From Thermodesulfobacteriota bacterium (lineage in GTDB: Bacteria > Desulfobacterota > DSM-4660 > Desulfatiglandales > Desulfatiglandaceae), in the NCBI GenBank assembly GCA_028278625.1, contig JANQDY010000266.1, positions 1 through 34,294 on the forward strand: a stretch of DNA of 34,294 bases. Reading direction: 5' to 3'. Positions 5,014 to 13,041 of this stretch are shown piece after piece. Below the pieces are notes generated by a model. The model did not search any database. It saw nothing but the letters and a program-made list of their open reading frames with translations, and was not told where the DNA came from. The stretch's first letter is position 1, and every line of letters begins with the position of its first letter. Position numbers and translations under genes: made by a program.

Positions 5014-7737
5014 ATGACCGCGGAACCAAGTCATGAGGAAATGAAAAAAAAGATAAGGGATTTGGAACTGGAGGTGGAGAGGTACAAGCGGAACGAGAGA
5101 GAATTTCATCTGCAGGCACAAATACTATCCTCCATCAAAGATTCTGTCGTCATTATTACGCCGGAAATGAAGACCATCTACGCCAATGAAACCATAAAGG
5201 AAATATTCGGTGACCGGCCGGAGATGTTTACTGAACCATGCTATCGTTTCTTCAAGAACAGGGAGCGTGTTTGCCCAGACTGTCCGGTTCTTAAGACCAT
5301 TCGAGATAAAAAGCCCCATAAGGCGATCATGAAATCGTACGATAAGAACGGTGAAGAGATGTGGCGTCTCAATACCGCCTTTCCGTTCTATGACCGGGAT
5401 GGAAAAGTGATCGCCGGAATAGAAGTCGTAACCGACTACACACAGCAAAAAAGGAATGAGATAGCACTAAAGGAAAGTGAAAAGCATTATAGAAATCTGT
5501 TTGAAAATGCCCTGGTCGGAATGTGGGTAAGCAGGGTCGAAGATGGAAAATTCATTTCATCCAATCAAAAGAATGCAGAGATCGTTGGGTTTGAATCCGT
5601 AGAAGATTTGGTCAAAAATTGCACGACGGCAGAATTCTATTCTCCCAAACGAAGGGCCCAACTGCTGGCGCTGTTGAATAAAGATGGTAAGGTTTCGGAT
5701 TTCGAGGCTGAGTTCACGCTCAAGGACGGAACAAGAAAGGATGTGTCCATTTGTGCAAAATTGTTCCCTGAAAAGGGACAAATCGAAGGTGTCATAATTG
5801 ACATTACAGATCGCAAGCAGGCTGAGGAAGCATTGCGTGAAAGTGAAAGGAAATATCGTGATATCTTCGAAAGTGCACCTGTGGGTATGTTTCAGTCCAC
5901 GCCCTCGGGACGATATATCAGCGTCAATCAGGAGTTCGCCCGTACGCTTGGTTTTGATGATCCGGAAGCGCTTATTCAAGCAGTTTCAGATATTGCCGAT
6001 CTCTATGTGGATCCGCGCGACCGCGACGAGTTTAAAAGGCTTCTTCAAGAACGTGGATCCATAGGGGGCCATGAAATCCATGTCAAAAACAGGGTTCATG
6101 GTACTTCATGGATGTCCATATATACGCGAGCGGTGCGTGACGAAAAAGGGAACGTCAAGTTCTATGACGGCTTCACCATCGACATCACGGAGCGCAAACA
6201 GATGAAGGAGGCGCTGGAAAAGAGTGAATCCAATCTTCAGAGCGTTTTCGACGCTGTACCGGTGGGAATCTGTTTAATGAAAGATCGTGTGTATCGGCGT
6301 GCAAACCGAAACTGGCGTGAAAGTTTTGGCTACACAGAAGAGAGTCTTATCGGGAGGACAACGGAATTTCTCTACGAAAGCAAAAAAGAATATGAACGGG
6401 TGGGAAAGGATTTGTACGGGAATATACTTGTGGATGGCATTGCATCCGTCAAAAGCAGACTGAAACGCAGCGATGGTGAATTCCGCGATGTTGTTCTGAT
6501 AGCAAAACCGATAGACCATCAGGATTTGTCGGCCGGGACAGTGGTTGTCGTTCACGATGTCACCGAGCGGAATCGCATTGAGGAAGAAAGAAAAAGACTG
6601 GAGGATCAGTTGCGTCAATCTCAAAAAATGGAAGCCATTGGGACCTTGGCAGGTGGCCTCGCTCATGATTTCAACAATCTCCTCATGGCCATCCAGGGTC
6701 GCGCCTCCATCATGCTCATGGATAAAGATTCCTCCAACCCGGATTTTGAACACCTTAAAGGAATAGAAAGCTATATTGCAAGTGCCGCCGACTTGACCAA
6801 GCAGCTCCTGGGTTTTGCCAGGGGAGGGAAATATGAGGTGAAACCAACGGATTTGAATGATCTCATCAAGAAAGAGAGCCGGCTGTTCGGCCGGACCAAA
6901 AAAGAAATTGTGATCCGCGAGAAATATGGTGATCATCTATGGCCCGTGGAGGTCGACCGAGTGCAGATTCAACAGGTCCTGTTGAATCTTTTTGTAAATG
7001 CCTGGCAAGCGATGCCGACCGGCGGTGATCTCTATATCAGGACTCAGAACGTCACAATTGATGAGAATTACGTTAAACCCTATCAGGTAACCCCTGGACG
7101 GTATGTGCAGATCTCGATTACCGACACGGGTATCGGAATGGACAGAACCACCCGGCAAAAGATATTCGACCCGTTCTTTACCACCAAAGACCTGAGCCGG
7201 GGGACCGGATTGGGGCTGGCCTCGGCATACGGCATCATCAAGAATCATGGTGGCTTTATCAATGTCTACAGTGAAAAGGGCCATGGCAGCACCTTCAACA
7301 TCTACGTGCCTGCTTCTCTAAAAGCGGTTGTCAAGGAGGAGAAGAGGGGGGAGGGCACCATCAAAGGGTCTGAGACGATCCTCTTTGTGGACGATGAAAG
7401 GATGATAACGGAAGTCGCGAACGACCTCCTGGAAATTCTGGGTTACAATGTCATGGTTGCTGAAAGCGGGAAAGAGGCCGTGGAGATATATGCGGAAAAC
7501 AGGGATGTCATTAACGCGGTGATTCTGGACATGATCATGCCGGATATGGGTGGCGGAGATACTTACGACAGATTGAAGGAATTAAATCCCGAGGTCAAGG
7601 TTCTCCTTTCCAGTGGATACAGCATCAATGGTCAGGCAACTGAGATACTAGATCGAGGATGTAACGGTTTTATTCAGAAGCCCTTTAAAGTGAATGAATT
7701 GTCAAAAAAATTGAGAGAGATTTTGGATGGAGAATAG
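5014..7737 (+). CDS. Hybrid sensor histidine kinase, four PAS domains plus receiver
   Basis: Start chosen at ATG 5014, eight bases after GGAGGA; this gives 907 aa. Order: short coiled coil (about 5-30), PAS1 (30-140), PAS2 (145-262), PAS3 (270-388), PAS4 (395-515), HisKA with phosphoacceptor His551 (LAHDFNN), HATPase with N-box Asn662 and glycine boxes (DTGIGM, GTGLGL), and a C-terminal receiver with acceptor Asp839 (ILDMIMPD) and Lys near the end (IQKPF). There are no membrane segments, so it senses in the cytoplasm. PAS1 carries a Cys cluster (CYRFF, then VCPDC) that could bind metal or a redox cofactor; this is inference. No output-domain partner lies nearby. It sits between attC-like sites 2 and 3, which would make it an unusually large integron cassette (about 2.9 kb). 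Confidence 0.92.
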   Translation: MTAEPSHEEMKKKIRDLELEVERYKRNEREFHLQAQILSSIKDSVVIITPEMKTIYANETIKEIFGDRPEMFTEPCYRFFKNRERVCPDCPVLKTIRDKKPHKAIMKSYDKNGEEMWRLNTAFPFYDRDGKVIAGIEVVTDYTQQKRNEIALKESEKHYRNLFENALVGMWVSRVEDGKFISSNQKNAEIVGFESVEDLVKNCTTAEFYSPKRRAQLLALLNKDGKVSDFEAEFTLKDGTRKDVSICAKLFPEKGQIEGVIIDITDRKQAEEALRESERKYRDIFESAPVGMFQSTPSGRYISVNQEFARTLGFDDPEALIQAVSDIADLYVDPRDRDEFKRLLQERGSIGGHEIHVKNRVHGTSWMSIYTRAVRDEKGNVKFYDGFTIDITERKQMKEALEKSESNLQSVFDAVPVGICLMKDRVYRRANRNWRESFGYTEESLIGRTTEFLYESKKEYERVGKDLYGNILVDGIASVKSRLKRSDGEFRDVVLIAKPIDHQDLSAGTVVVVHDVTERNRIEEERKRLEDQLRQSQKMEAIGTLAGGLAHDFNNLLMAIQGRASIMLMDKDSSNPDFEHLKGIESYIASAADLTKQLLGFARGGKYEVKPTDLNDLIKKESRLFGRTKKEIVIREKYGDHLWPVEVDRVQIQQVLLNLFVNAWQAMPTGGDLYIRTQNVTIDENYVKPYQVTPGRYVQISITDTGIGMDRTTRQKIFDPFFTTKDLSRGTGLGLASAYGIIKNHGGFINVYSEKGHGSTFNIYVPASLKAVVKEEKRGEGTIKGSETILFVDDERMITEVANDLLEILGYNVMVAESGKEAVEIYAENRDVINAVILDMIMPDMGGGDTYDRLKELNPEVKVLLSSGYSINGQATEILDRGCNGFIQKPFKVNELSKKLREILDGE

Positions 7738-7798
7738 GTCTGGATTCAATTGAAAAGAAATATTCCGTAAAGCCTGGCGTACCAGGTGATTACCGGTA

Positions 7799-7857
7799 AC
7801 CGAACTGACACCTGATTGATGCGCTTTCGGCGGCACGCCTCAGCCGCAACGTTTGAG
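7799..7857 (+). other. attC-like recombination site 3 (59 bp, degenerate left half)
   Basis: The right half (7831-7853) is identical over 23 bases to site 2 (4937-4959), ending in CAGCC, five bases and GTT. ACCGAAC at 7799 gives a left box at the expected distance, but the left inner box pairs poorly and the right box GTTTGAG is imperfect. It is probably a decayed or recombinant site. Just upstream lie a CCTGG-CGTA-CCAGG hairpin and the palindrome TTACCGGTAA (7790-7799). Confidence 0.5.
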
Positions 7858-7877
7858 CCCGTTCAAAAGGTAACAGC

Positions 7878-8831
7878 ATGAAGGCACTTATCTACAAAAG
7901 ATATGGTTCTGCGGACGAATTGGAGTGGACGGATGATTGGCCTCTGCCGGAGATTTCTGCTGACACTGTTTTGATTAAGGTGGTTGCCGGCAGCGTCAAT
8001 CCCAAGGATGTTCTGCTCCGAAAAGGTAAGTTCAGTCGAACTTTTGCCAGAGGCCCCTTACCCAAGGTATCCGGCTTGGATGTGGCTGGAGAAATCGTTG
8101 CTATGGGTTCTTTGGTTCGCGGCTTTTCCATGGGTGATCTCGTATTCGGAATGACAAATGTTTTTGCTGGGGGCGTCCATTCAGAGATTGCAAAGCTTCA
8201 TCAAAGCGAAATAGCCGATTTTCCCAAGAGCTCTTCGCTTTTTGAGGCGTCTTCCGTTCCTTTGGCTGCCCAAACCGCGTTGCAGGCGCTTAGAGATTGC
8301 TGTCATCTTAAGGAAGGGCAGAAGATTCTCATTAACGGCGCCAGTGGCGGCGTTGGACATTTTGCAGTACAAATCGCCAAAGTTATGGGGGCCGAGGTTC
8401 ATGCGGTTTGCGGTTCGCACAATTTTCATTTTGTCCAGTCCCTCGGGGCTGATTGCACATACTCATATAAAGATCAGTCAGCGACCGAGATTGACCTTGC
8501 GTTCGATTCCGTTTTTGATGTCTTCGGAAATTTCACCGGTTCTGAGTTTAGGGGACAACTCGGAAGGAATGGGGTCTATGTGAGCACTGTGCCGAAGGCG
8601 CCCAGTCTTTGGGGAGAGACATTAGCACGCCTTGGCATTTCCAAGGTAAACAGGCTCGTGCAGGTACGATCCCGGTCGGAAGATCTGAAGCAGTTAAAGA
8701 AATGGATTGAAAGCAAACTGGTTCTACCCCATGTGGAAAAAATATACAGAATCAGCCAGGCAGCTGCGGCACATCGACATGTTGAATCAAAGCATACCAT
8801 TGGCAAAGTATGTATCGACTTTTCATCATGA
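7878..8831 (+). CDS. NAD(P)-dependent MDR family oxidoreductase (quinone oxidoreductase-like)
   Basis: 317 aa. Medium-chain dehydrogenase/reductase layout: a GroES-like N-terminal domain (VNPKDVLLRKG, then GLDVAGEI near residue 67) and a Rossmann domain with the NGASGGVGHFAVQIAK nucleotide loop near residue 153. The zinc ligands of classical alcohol dehydrogenases are absent, as in zeta-crystallin-like quinone oxidoreductases, which reduce quinones or enones with NAD(P)H. The end (HVESKHTIGKVCI) is the usual family terminus. It begins 20 bp after the right box of attC-like site 3, so it could be the next cassette, but no attC is visible downstream. The following 229 bp hold only a short imperfect direct repeat (8842-8856 and 8864-8878) and a GC-rich dyad. 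Confidence 0.9.
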   Translation: MKALIYKRYGSADELEWTDDWPLPEISADTVLIKVVAGSVNPKDVLLRKGKFSRTFARGPLPKVSGLDVAGEIVAMGSLVRGFSMGDLVFGMTNVFAGGVHSEIAKLHQSEIADFPKSSSLFEASSVPLAAQTALQALRDCCHLKEGQKILINGASGGVGHFAVQIAKVMGAEVHAVCGSHNFHFVQSLGADCTYSYKDQSATEIDLAFDSVFDVFGNFTGSEFRGQLGRNGVYVSTVPKAPSLWGETLARLGISKVNRLVQVRSRSEDLKQLKKWIESKLVLPHVEKIYRISQAAAAHRHVESKHTIGKVCIDFSS

Positions 8832-9060
8832 TCTTTAATTCTGGTCGCCCAAAAAGGCTGATTTGGTCGCGCAAAAAGTGGCGCGGCTCCGCATATGGCG
8901 AAAAGACGCGCCGCCTTTGCCCACGGCCGGCGAGAGAAGATAAATGGACATGACGAAAAAGAGCAGCGGCGGAGCAAATGGCCAGTCACGGCCTTAGCAA
9001 CCAAAAGCCGCGGCGTTTATGCCTGTCCTTCGCTGTCAATTGAAAATAGCATAGGTACTG

Positions 9061-9393
9061 ATGATGGCATGGCCCAAGAAGGGGACAAGAAAAATAACCG
9101 TGGATGGGGTCAATTATTTATGGCATTATGCCGCGCATTGCCCCTTGTGTAGTGATGATGTATTTACCATTGGCATCGCAGGCAAGCCCCATGTTTTATT
9201 TGTCGATCCTTTTCCATGGAGTTTTGAACTAAAACCTTCAAGCATCGCAAGTGCAATAAGATGGGCCATAAACAATGGGTGGACGCCTCTTAAGGGACCA
9301 ACGCGTGCCATGTCGCTGGATGAGAGCAGTCAGGAATTTGTATGGTTGTCTGGGGAGAAGCGGCATTCATGCTGTCGGGACAAAAGAGAATGA
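9061..9393 (+). CDS. Small hypothetical protein with CxxC motif
   Basis: 110 aa; ATG 9061 and ATG 9064 are equally plausible starts, and only a weak AGG precedes them. The protein opens with MAWPKKGTRKITVDG, has CPLC near residue 36 that could bind metal, then VDPFPWSFELKPSSIASAI and WTPLKGPTRAM. Codon use and the aromatic-rich, ordered sequence look like a real small globular protein. I recognise no domain and propose no function. It is an orphan between unrelated genes, which fits the cassette-like character of the region. Confidence 0.55.
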   Translation: MMAWPKKGTRKITVDGVNYLWHYAAHCPLCSDDVFTIGIAGKPHVLFVDPFPWSFELKPSSIASAIRWAINNGWTPLKGPTRAMSLDESSQEFVWLSGEKRHSCCRDKRE

Positions 9394-9444
9394 AAGACCA
9401 TCAAATCCTGAAGTCAGTTCCTCACTACTACATCCGTCCAATTG

Positions 9445-9473
9445 TTGACAAACCGAAAAACCACACGTATGCT
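9445..9473 (+). promoter_or_regulatory. Sigma-70 promoter of the ddl gene
   Basis: Perfect TTGACA (9445-9450), 17-bp spacer and TATGCT (9468-9473), about 78 bp upstream of the ATG of the D-alanine ligase gene. It closely resembles the element at 2233-2262. Confidence 0.7.
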
Positions 9474-9550
9474 CGGGATGAACCCTCTCCTCTGCTTCTA
9501 AAACCTGAAGGAAAGGGGGCACCCTTGCACCAAAATAGAGAGAGGCAGCG

Positions 9551-10657
9551 ATGAAAGAGAAAAAGATTCGTGTCGGAATCCTGTTCGGTGGAAAATCGGC
9601 AGAGCATGAGGTGTCGCTTCAATCAGCCAGGAATGTGATTGAGGCCATTGATAAGGAAAAATATCATCCAGTCTTGATCGGTATTGACAAATCAGGCAAA
9701 TGGCTCTTGAACGAAAGTTCAGACGTTCTTCTGAATTCCAGTGATCCCCAACTCATCAAGCTGAATCAATCCGGCGATCACGTAGCTTTAATCCCCCAGA
9801 ATGGGGGCAAGGTCTCCAGTTTGACGGGATCAGGCGCTGATGAGCAGGTAGATGTGGTCTTTCCCATTTTGCACGGTCCATTGGGTGAAGACGGGACGGT
9901 CCAAGGCTTGTTAAAGCTGGCCGGTGTCCCTTTTGTTGGTGCATGCGTCTTGGGATCGGCCATTGGGATGGACAAAGATGTGATGAAACGTCTATTGCGG
10001 GATGCAAAACTTCCCATTTCGGACTTTGTTACTTTGAAACTGAATGAGGCGGTGCCGTCTTATCCGTCCATCGCGGAAACGTTGGGAATTCCGTTTTTCG
10101 TAAAACCTGCCAATCTCGGGTCATCGGTGGGCGTGAATAAAGTGAGAAAAGAGGCAGAATACGAAAAAGCCATCGGAATCGCCTTTGACTATGATAACAA
10201 GATCTTGATCGAGGAATATGTTGAGGGAAGAGAGCTTGAATGCTCTGTTTTGGGAAATGATAGTCCAATGGCCTCTGTTCCAGGGGAGATAATTCCCACC
10301 CATGAATTCTACTCCTACGAAGCGAAGTATATTGACGAGAAAGGCGCCATCCTTGAAATACCGGCCAAAGTTTCTGAAGCGCTTACCGGAAAGATACAAC
10401 AATTGGCCATTGAAACCTTTAAGACCTTGTCCTGTGAGGGATTGGCAAGAGTTGATTTCTTTCTTAGGAATAACAATGAAATCGTTGTCAATGAAATCAA
10501 TACCATTCCCGGATTTACGGCCATCAGCATGTATCCGAGACTTTGGCAAGCCAGCGGCATTTCTTACCAGGAATTAATAGACCGGTTGATCCAATTGGCC
10601 CTTGAACGGTTTAAGAAAGAGAAACGCCTCAAAACGATATATGAAAAGGCGCCATAG
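9551..10657 (+). CDS. ddlA: D-alanine--D-alanine ligase, DdlA-like
   Basis: 368 aa, closely resembling DdlA-type ligases over its whole length: VGILFGGKSAEHEVSLQSA at the N-terminus, the ATP-grasp segments FVKPANLGSSVGV and EYVEGRELECSVLGN, and the metal-binding end VVNEINTIPGFT. The omega loop reads YSYEAKYID; the Tyr/Lys pattern is that of D-Ala-D-Ala enzymes rather than the His-containing loop of VanA-type D-Ala-D-Lac ligases. It makes the dipeptide for peptidoglycan precursors in the cytoplasm. It stands alone, far from any mur/fts cluster, with its own strong promoter, which suggests a second, acquired copy. The ribosome-binding site is moderate (AGAGAGG). Confidence 0.93.
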   Translation: MKEKKIRVGILFGGKSAEHEVSLQSARNVIEAIDKEKYHPVLIGIDKSGKWLLNESSDVLLNSSDPQLIKLNQSGDHVALIPQNGGKVSSLTGSGADEQVDVVFPILHGPLGEDGTVQGLLKLAGVPFVGACVLGSAIGMDKDVMKRLLRDAKLPISDFVTLKLNEAVPSYPSIAETLGIPFFVKPANLGSSVGVNKVRKEAEYEKAIGIAFDYDNKILIEEYVEGRELECSVLGNDSPMASVPGEIIPTHEFYSYEAKYIDEKGAILEIPAKVSEALTGKIQQLAIETFKTLSCEGLARVDFFLRNNNEIVVNEINTIPGFTAISMYPRLWQASGISYQELIDRLIQLALERFKKEKRLKTIYEKAP

Positions 10658-10753
10658 AATGGCGTGGAAGACCGAACATCGACTTGAACCCACCCATAAT
10701 ACTACAGGCGAATGTACAAAACGCCCTTCGAAGCTGTTTAACAGGAGGTTTTT

Positions 10754-11380
10754 ATGACCTTTGAACTCTGGCTCACGTTTACCATCACGACGATGGTACT
10801 CATAGCGATTCCGGGCCCGACGAATCTAATGGTAATGGCCTACGGTTTGCGTCATGGTACCAGACCGGCCCTGTTCACTGTTTTCGGTGTTGCGCCGGGT
10901 GCCGCCGCGGCCATGGCACTTTCTTTCCTTGGATTGGGAGCCATTTTAGCAACATCTTCTCAATTATTCTTGATCATGAAGTGGGCCGGAGCGATTTATC
11001 TCATTTATCTGGGCATCATGCTATGGCGAAGCACGCCGGATTTGGATGGGGTATCTGTTGAAGAAAGAAGCGTTTCATGTAGACGCATTGTTATTCAAGC
11101 TTTTGCCGTTTCGCTTATGAATCCGAAGGGCATCATCTTCTATATGGCTTTCATGCCACAATTCGTTTCACCTGACGCGCCCGTCTTGCCACAAATGCTG
11201 ATTTTGGGTCTTACAGTTGTCATTATCGTTTTCCCTGTTAACACAGCTTATGCATTAATGTCGGGTAAGTTGAGGGACATCATCAAAAAACAGCGTGTAT
11301 TGCGGGCGATGAATCGCACAGGGGGCGGGCTCATGATTGGTGCGGGCATACTGACGGCGTCACTCAGGCGAAACTCGTGA
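10754..11380 (+). CDS. LysE/RhtB family exporter
   Basis: 208 aa with about six hydrophobic segments. The family signature IPGPTNLMVMAYGLRHG lies near residue 19, and the MNPKGIIFYMAFMPQF motif near residue 122. LysE/RhtB proteins export amino acids such as lysine, homoserine and threonine, or similar small molecules; the substrate cannot be inferred. A strong ACAGGAGG ribosome-binding site lies seven bases before the ATG. The next reading frame begins four bases after the stop, so the FAH-family gene may be cotranscribed. Confidence 0.9.
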   Translation: MTFELWLTFTITTMVLIAIPGPTNLMVMAYGLRHGTRPALFTVFGVAPGAAAAMALSFLGLGAILATSSQLFLIMKWAGAIYLIYLGIMLWRSTPDLDGVSVEERSVSCRRIVIQAFAVSLMNPKGIIFYMAFMPQFVSPDAPVLPQMLILGLTVVIIVFPVNTAYALMSGKLRDIIKKQRVLRAMNRTGGGLMIGAGILTASLRRNS

Positions 11381-11468
11381 CACCTTGTCAAAAGGCGTCC
11401 TTTTGCTACCTTGTGCGGAAAAAGGAACAATATGGGATATCCCCTCAACACCGGTCCCGGAAGGTACC

Positions 11469-12284
11469 ATGAAACAAAGTGCTGACCTCTACGAAGTGGC
11501 CCAGGAGTTGAAGACCGCACAGGACGAGTGTCGGCAAATCGAGCCGTTAACTTCCCGCCTGAGTGATTTTGGCAACACCGAAGCATATGCCGTGGCAGCG
11601 ATGATTCACGAAATGCGAACCGGTGAGGGAGCGCTACCGGTCGGTCGAAAGATCGGTTTCACAAATCCGGAGATGTGGTCTATCTACGGGGTGCATGAGC
11701 CGATCTGGGGCTACGTCTACAATACCACCGTTGTGCGGCAGACAGGTTCCCCTGTGCAATACGATATCGGACAATTCGTTGAACCGAAGATTGAGCCGGA
11801 AATTGTTGTGCACTTTTGCGCCACGCCCCCTGTGAATGCAGGGCCTGTGGAAATACTCGCGTGCATCGACTGGATTGCCCATGGCATCGAAGTGGTGCAA
11901 TCCCACTTCCCTGGATGGAGATTTCAAGCACCGGATACCATTGCCGATTCGGGACTGCACGCAGCATTAATCGTGGGTGAGCCACAGGCCTTAAGCCTGC
12001 TCGGGCCTGAAGTGATGTCGGATTTAGAGAGGTTCACCATCACACTTTCCCGTGACAGCCAGGTGCGTGAGCGGGGTCGCGGTTCCAACGCCCTGGGCAG
12101 TCCCCTAAAAGCCGTGGCCCACTTAATCAATGTCATGGCAAAACAGCCCCACGCGCCACCACTGCATGCCGGTGAACTGGTAACGACGGGCACGCTGACC
12201 CCAGCGCTTTCCATTCAAGAGGGTCAGAATTGGTCCACCCAATTGGAAGGTATTGGGTTGCCGGGTATCTCCATGTCTTTTTAA
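11469..12284 (+). CDS. 2-keto-4-pentenoate hydratase / 4-oxalocrotonate decarboxylase-like (FAH superfamily)
   Basis: 271 aa from ATG 11469, which has GGAAGG at a good distance; a longer frame opens at 11385 but its extra 28 residues do not look like the family. Recognisable segments are VGRKIGFTNPEMW near residue 58, the metal-binding Glu pair in EPKIEPEIVVHF, the AHGIEVVQSHF segment and the GSPLKAVAHLIN segment. MhpD/XylI/XylJ-type enzymes hydrate or decarboxylate 2-hydroxydienoates late in aromatic meta-cleavage pathways. No other meta-cleavage gene is present, so the true substrate is open. Confidence 0.85.
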   Translation: MKQSADLYEVAQELKTAQDECRQIEPLTSRLSDFGNTEAYAVAAMIHEMRTGEGALPVGRKIGFTNPEMWSIYGVHEPIWGYVYNTTVVRQTGSPVQYDIGQFVEPKIEPEIVVHFCATPPVNAGPVEILACIDWIAHGIEVVQSHFPGWRFQAPDTIADSGLHAALIVGEPQALSLLGPEVMSDLERFTITLSRDSQVRERGRGSNALGSPLKAVAHLINVMAKQPHAPPLHAGELVTTGTLTPALSIQEGQNWSTQLEGIGLPGISMSF

Positions 12285-12343
12285 AAACAAGTGAATGGGT
12301 AGCAAAGGTGTCCCAACGGGCAACGAAATGAAGATTGTCATTG

Positions 12344-12372
12344 TTCACTGAAGCGCCGGGTCCGGCAGTGAA
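12344..12372. other. Intergenic hairpin
   Basis: TTCACTG (12344-12350) pairs perfectly with CAGTGAA (12366-12372), with CCGG/CCGG pairing inside the loop. It lies just upstream of a tiny membrane ORF. There is no T tract, so it is not a typical intrinsic terminator. Confidence 0.45.
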
Positions 12373-12387
12373 GAGAGATCCTGCGAT

Positions 12388-12519
12388 ATGAGTTACATCC
12401 TTGTGCTTTTCGCAATCGGCATGCTCATCATTCTTCAACTCGAGCCACTCTTGAGCATTGCCGCATGGGTCGCATTGAGCTGTCTGATGTTGTACTCGAA
12501 TGGCATTAGACATTTGTAG
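12388..12519 (+). CDS. Putative 43-aa single-span membrane peptide
   Basis: ATG 12388 to TAG 12519 encodes a 43-aa hydrophobic peptide with hydrophobic runs (YILVLFAIGMLIIL and LLSIAAWVALSCLMLY) separated by a Leu-Glu-Pro turn and a basic end (GIRHL). It would form one long or two short membrane helices. The ribosome-binding site is weak (GAGAG). It fills the otherwise empty 280 bp between the FAH-family and cupin genes. No homologue is recognised; it may be a non-coding accident. Confidence 0.4.
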   Translation: MSYILVLFAIGMLIILQLEPLLSIAAWVALSCLMLYSNGIRHL

Positions 12520-12565
12520 AATTGCATGAACTATGATTTCCCACGCCCCAAAATGGAGATCTGAC

Positions 12566-12946
12566 ATGAGTGATGAGAAATATCCGTACGTCAATCACAT
12601 GGACATCCTTCATGATTCATTAGAGCTCATAGATGTTCAGTCGTTAGTAAAGGATTGTACTGACAAATGGTACAATCAAACCTTGTGCAGGGTAAACAAC
12701 TCGGTGGTGCGACTCGGAATATTGCGGGGAGAATATCACTGGCACAAACATGACGAAGAAGATGAATTTTTCTTCACACTCACTGGAAAGCTGCTCCTTG
12801 ACATTGAGGGACGTGAATCAATCGAACTGGACCCTCACCAAGGATATGTGGTTCCAAAAGGGATCGTTCACAAAACAAGGGCACCGGAAAAAACGGTTGT
12901 TCTAATGGTAGAGACAGCGGGAATCATTCCCACCGGAGATGCTTGA
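12566..12946 (+). CDS. Small cupin-domain protein
   Basis: 126 aa from ATG 12566, with GGAG upstream. One conserved cupin barrel: motif 1 is YHWHKHDEEDEFFFTLTGKL (metal ligands His-X-His and Glu, near residues 52-60) and motif 2 is PHQGYVVPKGIVHKTRAP, containing the fourth-ligand His. Stand-alone cupins like this bind a metal and act as isomerases, dioxygenases or small-molecule sensors; the sequence does not decide. No DNA-binding domain is fused. Confidence 0.85.
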   Translation: MSDEKYPYVNHMDILHDSLELIDVQSLVKDCTDKWYNQTLCRVNNSVVRLGILRGEYHWHKHDEEDEFFFTLTGKLLLDIEGRESIELDPHQGYVVPKGIVHKTRAPEKTVVLMVETAGIIPTGDA

Positions 12947-13041
12947 GCCCTGCAGCGGCATAAGGGGTCGAGATTGTCGTTGACCCTTGTTAGGAATTAG
13001 TGAGGCTCGACGGCAGACCGGACGCCGGAAAGGAGGTCTCC

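Noticed and set aside
8842..8878. Two 15-bp near-identical copies (TGGTCGCCCAAAAAG) 22 bp apart, considered as a CRISPR-like start or iteron
   Set aside because: Only two copies with a 7-bp gap; no further units.
8879..8916. GGCGCG/CGCGCC dyad considered as a terminator or attC site after the MDR gene
   Set aside because: No T tract, and no AAC/GTT outer boxes at attC spacing.
8828..8953. 41-codon frame overlapping the MDR stop by ATGA
   Set aside because: Composition (very basic, Trp/Arg-rich) reflects the GC-rich dyad and repeat rather than protein; no ribosome-binding site.
12947..13010. GTTAGGA after an AAGGGGTC/GACCCTT stem, considered as a fourth attC site
   Set aside because: The right box fits but there is no AAC-containing left box about 60 bp upstream and the inner-arm geometry is wrong.
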